NCBI GenBank assembly: GCA_023436305.1
Contig: JAEZJQ010000091.1
Span: forward strand, 1 to 38,843
Source of the DNA: Bacillota bacterium
Lineage (GTDB): Bacteria > Bacillota > UBA4882 > UBA8346
Reading direction: 5' to 3'
Length of the DNA: 38,843 nucleotides
The notes beneath the pieces were generated by a model, which ran no database searches, had not been told where the DNA came from, and was given only the letters and a program-made list of their open reading frames with translations. Shown here piece by piece: positions 32,961-38,843 of this stretch. Every line of letters begins with the position of its first letter. Within the stretch, counting starts at the first letter, position 1. The position numbers and the translations under genes were made by a program.

Positions 32961-33929
32961 ATGCCGATTCCGTTTTTAAACAGCAATAAAGTCAAAACGA
33001 CCGGCCCGGCTTTAAAAGAAAAAATCCGGTTAAAGAACGGCGGGCGTTTGTTTCTGATTGCATTTCCCTTTCTGGTATTGATATTTGTTTTTTCTTATCT
33101 TCCCTTATACGGATGGATTTATGCCTTTTATAACTTTAAACCCGGGATTCCTCTCAGTCAAACCCAATTTGTAGGACTGCTCTGGTTTAAGTCCATTATC
33201 GCAAACCCCGCTACAGTGGCGGAAATTGTACGGGTTATGAAGAACACTTTGGCGATAAGTTCCATCGGCATTATTACTTCCGTCGTCCCGATTATTTTTG
33301 CAATTTTTTTGATGGAAATTCGGAGCGCATGGTTTAAAAAAATAGTGCAAGTGTTGACCACTCTCCCCTATTTTATCAGTTGGGTATTAGTGTATTCGTT
33401 TGCCTTTGCCCTTTTCTCAACCGACAGTGGTTTGCTCAACCAACTATTATTGAAATGGGGAATAATCAACCAAAACATCAACTTCCTGGCTTCCGACAGT
33501 CATACTTGGCTGAAAATGGGTTTATGGAGTTTATGGAAATATCTCGGCTGGAACGTAATCATGTATCTAGCCGCCATAGCAAGCATCGATCCGCAGCTTT
33601 ATGAAGCCGCTAAGGCTGATGGGGCCGGGCGTTTCCGGCTGATGTGGCATATTACCGTTCCCGGGATTATGCCGACTTATTGCGTACTGCTGTTACTCCA
33701 AATCGCCAACTTTGTCAACAATGGCATGGATCAGTATTTTGTTTTCCAGAACGCTTTTAACAAGGAGCATATTGAAGTTCTCGACCTCTATGTCTATAAT
33801 ATCGGAATGCTGGGTTCGAACTTTTCGTTTGCCACAGCCATTAGTATGTTGAAATCCATCGTCAGCGTGATCCTGCTTTTTACAGCGAACCGAATGTCCA
33901 AATTGTTTCGCGGGGAAACCATTATATAA
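32961..33929 (+). CDS. ABC sugar permease, LplB/YteP type
   Basis: 322 aa with about six membrane segments. The inner-membrane EAA loop is YEAAKADGAGRFRLMWHITVPGI. The N-terminus FLIAFPFLVLIFVFSYLPLYGWIYAFYNFKPG is typical of the LplB/YteP branch of CUT1 oligosaccharide importers. GGGGG lies about 10 bases upstream of the ATG. It is first in the transport operon, and the second permease follows 31 bp later. Import of oligosaccharides for the cytoplasmic GH set is inferred. Confidence 0.92.
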   Translation: MPIPFLNSNKVKTTGPALKEKIRLKNGGRLFLIAFPFLVLIFVFSYLPLYGWIYAFYNFKPGIPLSQTQFVGLLWFKSIIANPATVAEIVRVMKNTLAISSIGIITSVVPIIFAIFLMEIRSAWFKKIVQVLTTLPYFISWVLVYSFAFALFSTDSGLLNQLLLKWGIINQNINFLASDSHTWLKMGLWSLWKYLGWNVIMYLAAIASIDPQLYEAAKADGAGRFRLMWHITVPGIMPTYCVLLLLQIANFVNNGMDQYFVFQNAFNKEHIEVLDLYVYNIGMLGSNFSFATAISMLKSIVSVILLFTANRMSKLFRGETII

Positions 33930-33960
33930 TGAATGCCCAACGAAAGGAATGAACGTTTGA

Positions 33961-34860
33961 ATGACATTGCCAAAAATCAGTATCGGGGAGCAGGCTTTTA
34001 AGATATTGAATGTTGCTTTTTTCACCGTGATTACCCTGATTTGTATCTTTCCTTTTTATTACCTCTTTATCAATACCATCAGCAATAATGATCTAAGCAG
34101 CAGAGGGTTGATCACCTTTTTTCCCAAGGGGATCCATTTTACCAATTACTTGCAGGTACTTAAATTACCCGGTTTGGGAAACGCCGCACTGGTTTCCATC
34201 GCCAGAACTGTAATTGGTACCGCTTTGACCATCGTAGGCTCCGCTCTGCTTGGATTCGTATTCACCCAGAAGGGGATGTGGGGCAGAAAATTTTGGTACC
34301 GTTTTGTAGTAATCACCATGTATTTTAATGCCGGGATTATCCCCTGGTTTATTATCATGATGAATCTCAAGTTGACCAACAACTTTTGGGCTTATATACT
34401 TCCTTTTATCATCCAGCCTTTCTTCGTTATCCTGGTAAAAACCTATATCGAATCGCTGCCCGCTTCGATTCAAGAGTCCGCGGAAATTGACGGAGCCGGC
34501 TACCTGGTCATTTTCTTTCAAATAATTCTGCCGCTGATTAAACCGATACTCGCTACGGTGGCTGTCTTTGCCGCCGTATGGCAGTGGAATTATTTCACCG
34601 ACACTTTGTTCCTGATGACCGATTCGAAATATTACACGTTGCAGTTTATTCTCTACCGGTATACGAATGTTTCATCCGCCCTGGCGCGAATTCTCCAGAG
34701 TTCGCAAGGAAGCGCCATTGCTGATATTATGAACATGCAAACCGCGACTTCCGTCAGGATGACTGTTGCCATGATTATCGTCACTCCGATCCTGTTTGTC
34801 TATCCGTTCTGCCAGAAGTATTTTGTCAAAGGGATGATGGTGGGCGCCATCAAGGGATAG
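33961..34860 (+). CDS. ABC sugar permease, YtcP type
   Basis: 299 aa with about six membrane segments. It has the CUT1 second-permease EAA motif ESAEIDGAGYLVIFFQIILPLIKP and the N-terminal NDLSSRGLITFFPKGIHFTNYLQVL segment. AAAGGAATG precedes the ATG. It forms the channel with the upstream permease. No ATP-binding subunit is encoded here, which is common for this class because they share an MsmK-like ATPase. Confidence 0.92.
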   Translation: MTLPKISIGEQAFKILNVAFFTVITLICIFPFYYLFINTISNNDLSSRGLITFFPKGIHFTNYLQVLKLPGLGNAALVSIARTVIGTALTIVGSALLGFVFTQKGMWGRKFWYRFVVITMYFNAGIIPWFIIMMNLKLTNNFWAYILPFIIQPFFVILVKTYIESLPASIQESAEIDGAGYLVIFFQIILPLIKPILATVAVFAAVWQWNYFTDTLFLMTDSKYYTLQFILYRYTNVSSALARILQSSQGSAIADIMNMQTATSVRMTVAMIIVTPILFVYPFCQKYFVKGMMVGAIKG

Positions 34861-34887
34861 CTTATTGCGGCGGATACTCAATTACGG

Positions 34888-34918
34888 TTTAAAATTCCGG
34901 GCTGCCCGGAATTTTAAA
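34888..34918 (+). other. Perfect 14-bp hairpin between permease and binding-protein genes
   Basis: TTTAAAATTCCGGG, loop CTG, CCCGGAATTTTAAA. There is no T-run after it, so it is more likely a processing or mRNA-stabilising hairpin, or a weak attenuator, that sets the ratio of permease to binding-protein message. The binding-protein gene behind it has a strong GAGGAGG site. Confidence 0.7.
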
Positions 34919-34996
34919 TAAAGGTTCGATCAGAAATTCATTATTGATAACATTCATCAAGAAACAACTAAAAATAAAAAAAAGAGGAGGAAAAAA

Positions 34997-36727
34997 ATGA
35001 GAAAAAACTTCAAAAAAGGATTACTGTTGGCCCTGGCTCTGATCATGGTTGCCGGTACCGCCTCATACGGCTTGGCGGCATCCCCGAAGAAACCCCTTTA
35101 CAAAGTTAATGTCTTCACAATGTTAGGTAACTACTCGGGTGAACAAACAGGCTGGTCTGCAAAGTTACTCAAAGACAAGTTCAATATGGAGTTCAACATT
35201 ATCTCATCCAATGTCGAAGGCGGCGGCGATATCAAATTTGCAACCATGATGGCCTCCGGAAACCTTGGGGACATCGTCATCTTCGGTAGCGATGTCGATG
35301 GCAAATATACCGACGCCATCAAAGCGGGTTTTCTCCTCGACTGGAACAAAAACGGACTACTTAACAAACACGCTCCCTACATCGTTAAAAATTATGCCAA
35401 GGCAATCCAAAAAAATAAGACCAATTTTGGTAACGGTAATACGGTATACGGGCTCGGATATGAAGCCACGGACCCTAAAAATATCGGTTCGTCCGAAGGA
35501 AAAGATATGACCGAGCATTCCGACCTGCGTTTCGATCTTTACCAGAAGCTGGGTTGCCCGGAAATCAAATCATTTGAAGATTTGCTTCCGGTACTGAAAG
35601 ACATGCAGAAGCTGGAGCCTAAGAGTGAATCCGGTAGAACGACTTACGGCTTCACTTTCTGGAAAGACTGGGACGGCAACATGATGATGTATACCAAGGC
35701 TTTCACAACGTTGATGGGTTATGATGAAGGTGACGGCTTCAATGATGGCGGATTCATTCAGTTCAGTCCCGACGGACCTTCTTACGGTTGCCTCGATCCC
35801 AAGGGGCCGTATATTCGGACCCTGAAATTATTCAACAAAGCCAACCAGATGGGTTTGGTCGACCCTGATTCAATTTCCCAGACCTTTGATGACGTAACGA
35901 ATAAATATAAAGACGGGCAGATATTGTTCTGTCTGTTCCCGTGGCTCGACAATATGTATAACTCCACCGAAAGACAAAACCAGGGCAAAGGCTTTCAGTT
36001 TGTACCCATTGGCGGGGAGAAGGTTATTTCATATGCTTTCAATCCCTATGGCAAGGAAAGAATCATCGCTATCGGCTCCAAGGCAAAGTATCCCGCCAGA
36101 ATTATGGAATTCCTGAATTGGCTGTATACTCCGGAAGGAGCGCAAACATACTATTACGGACCGAAAGGACTTACCTGGGATCTTAATGCCAAAGGAAAGC
36201 CGATTCGCACCGAATTCGGCAAGCAAGCTCTTCCGAACAATCCGGTTCAAGTGCCGGAGAAATGGGGCGGCGGAACATTCAAGGAAGGTGTTTTGCAGTT
36301 TAATTTCGTGCCGGTTGACAGAAACGGCATCAACCCGATCCTCGGCGAACCCTATTACTTCGATCTGTGGACCTCCGAATTGATCAATAATCCTACCAAA
36401 CTCGTCCAGAACTGGAGAACCAAATATGGGGCTTTAACAGTGAAGGAATACCTGGTAAAGCATAAAATGATCGCGCTTAAAAAAGCGGTTTATATGGGGA
36501 AGGCCGCTGAACCCCGTCCGGAAACCCTGATTCAGAAGCAGGGACAGGTTGCTACGGTTATCAAGGATTATTCCTGGAAATGCGTATTCGCCAAGGATGA
36601 CGCTCAGTTCAATTCCTTATTGGATGAAATGATTTCCAAGGCGAAAGGTCTGGGCTATGACGAAGTTCTGAAATGGAATTTGGACCATGCGAAGCAGGTA
36701 CAGAATTTCTTGAAGACTCAAAAATAA
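34997..36727 (+). CDS. Extracellular solute-binding protein, oligosaccharide ABC importer
   Basis: 576 aa, the size of LplA/YtcQ-type family 1 binding proteins. A signal peptide (about 1-28) ends in SYGLAA, with no cysteine, so it is not a lipoprotein. Family features are FATMMASGNLGDIVIFG near the N-terminus, GFTFWKDWDGN and FLNWLYTPEGAQTYYYGPKG in the C-lobe. GAGGAGG lies seven bases before the ATG. It is the last gene of the importer operon, followed by a terminator. The missing lipobox is notable: in a monoderm the protein would be lost from the cell, so a periplasm (diderm envelope) or other retention is implied. Confidence 0.92.
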   Translation: MRKNFKKGLLLALALIMVAGTASYGLAASPKKPLYKVNVFTMLGNYSGEQTGWSAKLLKDKFNMEFNIISSNVEGGGDIKFATMMASGNLGDIVIFGSDVDGKYTDAIKAGFLLDWNKNGLLNKHAPYIVKNYAKAIQKNKTNFGNGNTVYGLGYEATDPKNIGSSEGKDMTEHSDLRFDLYQKLGCPEIKSFEDLLPVLKDMQKLEPKSESGRTTYGFTFWKDWDGNMMMYTKAFTTLMGYDEGDGFNDGGFIQFSPDGPSYGCLDPKGPYIRTLKLFNKANQMGLVDPDSISQTFDDVTNKYKDGQILFCLFPWLDNMYNSTERQNQGKGFQFVPIGGEKVISYAFNPYGKERIIAIGSKAKYPARIMEFLNWLYTPEGAQTYYYGPKGLTWDLNAKGKPIRTEFGKQALPNNPVQVPEKWGGGTFKEGVLQFNFVPVDRNGINPILGEPYYFDLWTSELINNPTKLVQNWRTKYGALTVKEYLVKHKMIALKKAVYMGKAAEPRPETLIQKQGQVATVIKDYSWKCVFAKDDAQFNSLLDEMISKAKGLGYDEVLKWNLDHAKQVQNFLKTQK

Positions 36728-36752
36728 ACTGCGACCTTTACGAGTAAAAAGC

Positions 36753-36789
36753 AAAAGTCCTCATTGCAAATGCAGTGGGGACTTTTTTT
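36753..36789 (+). terminator. Rho-independent terminator of the transporter operon
   Basis: AAAAGTCCTCATTGC, loop AAAT, GCAGTGGGGACTTTTTTT forms a long stem with two wobble pairs followed by a T-run. It lies 26 bp after the stop codon of the binding-protein gene. Confidence 0.85.
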
Positions 36790-36855
36790 CTGAGAGCACT
36801 TCGTCAAAACCGGCGAACCGCCTAGCGCCGACCCGCATGCTAGATGACGTCAGCG

Positions 36856-36879
36856 GGAGGGGGGCTTGCCGCCCCCTCC
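36856..36879 (-). terminator. GC-rich hairpin between convergent genes
   Basis: GGAGGGGGGC, loop TTGCC, GCCCCCTCC pairs with one bulged G. It lies about 30 bp after the end of the minus-strand esterase gene. It lacks a clear T-run, so it may stop transcription weakly or only block RNA decay. Confidence 0.45.
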
Positions 36880-36906
36880 TACTCGATTGGATTTGTTGAA
36901 ACCCCT

Positions 36907-38259
36907 CTATTGCCATTTTATATCATCAAAATAAAGATCGCCTTTCCATGCCGGTCCGGATTCACTTTTGGAGATCATGATCCCGTACCCCCGGATACGC
37001 TGGCTGTATCCTTGAATCTCTTGCTCTCCCCATTTGTATTTAAAAGTATTCCAGCCGCTTTTATTGATTTTAAAACTGTCACTGTAGTCATTCACCCAAG
37101 TGAACCCGAAAGAATCCGTGGATCGAGCCACGAACCGGAGACTGTACTTTAATTTCGCCAGGTCTTTGGGGATATAAACATTAAATTCCAACTTGCGGCC
37201 GGCGAAATCATCAAATAAAATCGCCGAAGAGAAGGATAAAGAATTATATTTGCTGAAATCAGCCGTAACCTTAAAGCTTCCCGGGCCTTTATCGCGCGAA
37301 TACTTTGGATCGGCGCAATACGAGTCTTGCGCCATAATATTGGATTGCCAGTCGTAATATTGGGTGGTAGTTTTAAAATCATATTGATACGGTTTGTTTT
37401 GTAAATCGATTGCGCCAGTCCCTTTGGGTTCTTCATTGCCGAGTAGAAGCCGTAAACCGTCGATTAGCGTCAAATGAATATTGGTGATGTGATCTCCCCC
37501 GGGATAAGCGTGATGGAAGAACTTTAAGTTTTTATAATTCCGGTTTTCCAGGATTTCAAAGAGATCCTTATTGGGGGTTTGGAAATCATGCCTTTCTTTT
37601 TCTCCATATGTAAGATAAAGGCCGGTCCCCCCTTCTTTGAACGCCAAACCGTCCGCAAGTTGAATTGCAGGCGACGAGCTTCCGATATATCCGTAAAATG
37701 TCGTATCCGAAGCCAGTGAGTTTCTGTTAAAAGCGTAAATCGAAAAATATCCGCCAAGGGAGTACCCAAATAAAAATCGTTTACCCGGATCGACGCTATA
37801 TTGGCTTTCGACCAAGGGCATAATTTCCTCTTTGAGCGCTTTCAGAAAATTATCCGGATGGGTATGAAAATCATTGGTTCTGGCTTGATCAACATCAAGG
37901 GGCTCGCCTGGACGCAACTCTTCGGGATAGCCGACTCCGACGGCAAGCACCGGCGGAATGATCTTTTTAACGGTAAGATAATGAATATACTTATGACTCA
38001 TACGGCGCCATTGCCCGTCGGTCATATAGATGACAGGAAGGCCTTTCAAATCTTTATTTCCCCGCAGATAACTGAGATCGATCTGAAATGGAGTATCGGT
38101 ATTTTGCGGCTTAATCGTAAAACTGTCCATTTGAATGTCGGAATTATAGATATCATAGTCAACTGCAAACGGTTTAACGGGATCTTGGGCGCACAATTTC
38201 CCTTCGATAGTTAAGATTAAAAACACCGCGAAGATCATTAAAATTCCTATTTTTTTCAT
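36907..38259 (-). CDS. Secreted esterase, CE1/esterase-D-like, with C-terminal beta-domain
   Basis: 450 aa. A signal peptide (1-24) is followed by an alpha/beta-hydrolase domain (about 30-275): nucleophile Ser167 in LFGYSLGGYFS, catalytic His257 in YPGGDHITN, and an LPVIYMTDGQW oxyanion segment. This is the putative esterase (Fes/IroE, CE1) group, which includes feruloyl and acetyl esterases. Residues about 300-450 form a jelly-roll-like module ending WKGDLYFDDIKW, resembling carbohydrate-binding modules of the CBM11/CBM30 sort. It probably removes ester decorations from plant polysaccharide outside the cell. AAAGGGG lies upstream of ATG 38259. It is monocistronic, with an operator-like palindrome inside its promoter. 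Confidence 0.82.
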   Translation of the reverse strand: MKKIGILMIFAVFLILTIEGKLCAQDPVKPFAVDYDIYNSDIQMDSFTIKPQNTDTPFQIDLSYLRGNKDLKGLPVIYMTDGQWRRMSHKYIHYLTVKKIIPPVLAVGVGYPEELRPGEPLDVDQARTNDFHTHPDNFLKALKEEIMPLVESQYSVDPGKRFLFGYSLGGYFSIYAFNRNSLASDTTFYGYIGSSSPAIQLADGLAFKEGGTGLYLTYGEKERHDFQTPNKDLFEILENRNYKNLKFFHHAYPGGDHITNIHLTLIDGLRLLLGNEEPKGTGAIDLQNKPYQYDFKTTTQYYDWQSNIMAQDSYCADPKYSRDKGPGSFKVTADFSKYNSLSFSSAILFDDFAGRKLEFNVYIPKDLAKLKYSLRFVARSTDSFGFTWVNDYSDSFKINKSGWNTFKYKWGEQEIQGYSQRIRGYGIMISKSESGPAWKGDLYFDDIKWQ

Positions 38260-38290
38260 TTTCGAAAACCCCTTTCGTCAGAATCTTAAC

Positions 38291-38305
38291 CGCGCACAGA
38301 CTCCT
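38291..38305 (-). repeat. Solo end of the 116-bp repeat family
   Basis: The minus strand reads AGGAGTCTGTGCGCG, identical to the left end of copy 4, but similarity fades after about 20-35 bp. It lies 32 bp before the esterase start. It is either a decayed copy or a functional motif shared with the repeats. Confidence 0.5.
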
Positions 38306-38413
38306 CGATAAGAATTAATCCTAAAGTTATCATCCTCCTTCGCTTTTGGAATAAATAATCGGTGAAACATGGTATCAATAATCGCCTTTTGTTCACAACT
38401 GTAGTCTACTTAT

Positions 38414-38442
38414 AGTTTACTTTGGTAAACGATATCCGTCAA
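38414..38442 (-). promoter_or_regulatory. Esterase promoter with embedded operator palindrome
   Basis: On the minus strand TTGACG (38442-38437), a 17-bp spacer and TAAACT (38419-38414). The palindrome GTTTAC-TTTG-GTAAAC (38415-38430) covers the spacer and most of the -10, an ideal repressor site. Its shape recalls ROK/XylR-type operators (TTTAC/GTAAA arms). Confidence 0.5.
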
Positions 38443-38478
38443 TTCGGATCTTTTACCAACAGTTAAGAGTGTTTTGTC

Positions 38479-38592
38479 ATGCAAAATAAATTAAAATTGA
38501 TAACTTTGTTTATGTTTTATGAACGGTTGGATGAAACAGCGGTAACACGGATTCCCTTTTTGGAAAACGAAATTATCCGGCATCAGGATTAA
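38479..38592 (+). CDS. Small ORF, 37 aa, unknown
   Basis: Encodes MQNKLKLITLFMFYERLDET and a further 17 residues ending IIRHQD. It lies divergent from the esterase, downstream of a possible TTGTTC-N16-TATAGT promoter, and is followed seven bp later by a terminator hairpin, which supports a real transcript. No strong ribosome site is seen. It could be a small peptide gene or a gene remnant. Confidence 0.35.
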   Translation: MQNKLKLITLFMFYERLDETAVTRIPFLENEIIRHQD

Positions 38593-38598
38593 TTAAAT

Positions 38599-38633
38599 AA
38601 AGCACTCGGTGCATTAAAATCATCAAGTGCTTT
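38599..38633 (+). terminator. Terminator-like hairpin after the 37-aa ORF
   Basis: AAAGCACT (38599-38606) pairs perfectly with AGTGCTTT (38626-38633), followed by TGTATTG. The loop is 19 bases and contains a second small complementarity. Confidence 0.55.
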
Positions 38634-38704
38634 TGTATTGGAATATATATACTCTTTGATACGTATTTCTAATTTAGCAAATATTAACGAGATACATTTT
38701 ATTT

Positions 38705-38824
38705 TTAGGCTGCAACATTCGATATTTGCTCTCTGAATCCAGCAGTTTGATCTTCATAACATCCTTTGAGCAATTTGGTGAGGGAAACATCCGATTGGCT
38801 CGGTTGAGGAGCGTCGCGCGGTGG
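38705..38824 (-). CDS. Possible C-terminal fragment at window edge
   Basis: A minus-strand frame of about 39 codons reads SDVSLTKLLKGCYEDQTAGF, then REQISNVAA and stop. It looks protein-like but is blocked by a stop at 38825, and another minus-strand frame is also open to the window edge. It may be a decayed or frameshifted gene end. I recognise no family. Confidence 0.2.
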   Translation of the reverse strand, partial: PPRDAPQPSQSDVSLTKLLKGCYEDQTAGFREQISNVAA

Positions 38825-38843
38825 TTATGCCAGGCGACCACTC

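Overview
The window looks like a chromosomal segment of an anaerobic plant-polysaccharide-degrading Bacillota (Firmicutes) of moderate GC. The evidence is the prkA-yhbH-spoVR sporulation/stationary-phase operon, strong AGGAGG ribosome sites, a YesM/YesN-type two-component system with LplB/YtcP-type sugar permeases, and secreted enzymes with TP-rich linkers joined to CBM3, CBM2 and CBM6 modules. The solute-binding protein has a type I signal peptide and no lipobox cysteine, so a diderm Bacillota lineage is possible. I cannot name the species.

Layout. 1-1.9 kb: a small membrane protein convergent with a signal-less protein carrying an LLYQRTIGNRAL motif, as seen in DUF4157/contractile-injection cargo proteins. 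2.2-4.4 kb: a secreted GH27 alpha-galactosidase-CBM3 with its own promoter, two CpG-centred palindromes and a terminator. 4.4-7.0 kb: a two-gene operon of a UshA-like metallophosphatase relative with a GCSC motif and a DUF1573-thioredoxin-CcdA fusion. 7.3-8.1 kb: an Fpg/Nei-family protein lacking the catalytic N-terminal proline. 8.6-13.2 kb: prkA-yhbH-spoVR. 13.2-14.3 kb: azlCD. 14.7-16.4 kb: a secreted CBM2-CBM6-CE6 esterase. 16.9-20.2 kb: poorly characterised genes, including a zinc DD-peptidase-like protein followed by a membrane-anchored partner, plus about 0.7 kb of hairpin-rich non-coding DNA. 20.2-28.6 kb: minus-strand cytoplasmic glycan-degradation genes (GH31 alpha-xylosidase, an unassigned clan GH-A-like enzyme, GH29 alpha-L-fucosidase, GH42 beta-galactosidase, an APH-fold kinase). 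29.3-36.7 kb: sensor kinase, AraC-type response regulator, two permeases and a binding protein. 36.9-38.3 kb: a secreted alpha/beta-hydrolase esterase.

How it works together (inference). Secreted CBM-bearing enzymes release and deacetylate oligosaccharides. The two-component system senses them and the ABC transporter imports them; no ATPase gene is present, so a shared MsmK-type ATPase would be needed. GH31, GH42 and GH29 then trim xylosyl, galactosyl and fucosyl side chains in the cytoplasm. Together these match the side chains of xyloglucan. A 23-bp box identical at 21 positions lies exactly 17 bp upstream of a TATAAT in front of both the GH31 operon and the transporter operon. It is the likely binding site of the YesN-type regulator.

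A repeat family of about 116 bp with 14-bp terminal inverted repeats sits at gene 5' ends: one copy before prkA, three head-to-tail copies before the sensor kinase, one diverged inverted copy before GH29 and a solo end before the esterase. One copy carries a nested 52-bp element bounded by inverted repeats and a TA duplication. The best candidates for undescribed biology are the shared promoter box, this repeat family, the 490-residue GH-A-like enzyme, the kinase translationally coupled to GH42, and the peptidase/membrane-protein pair.
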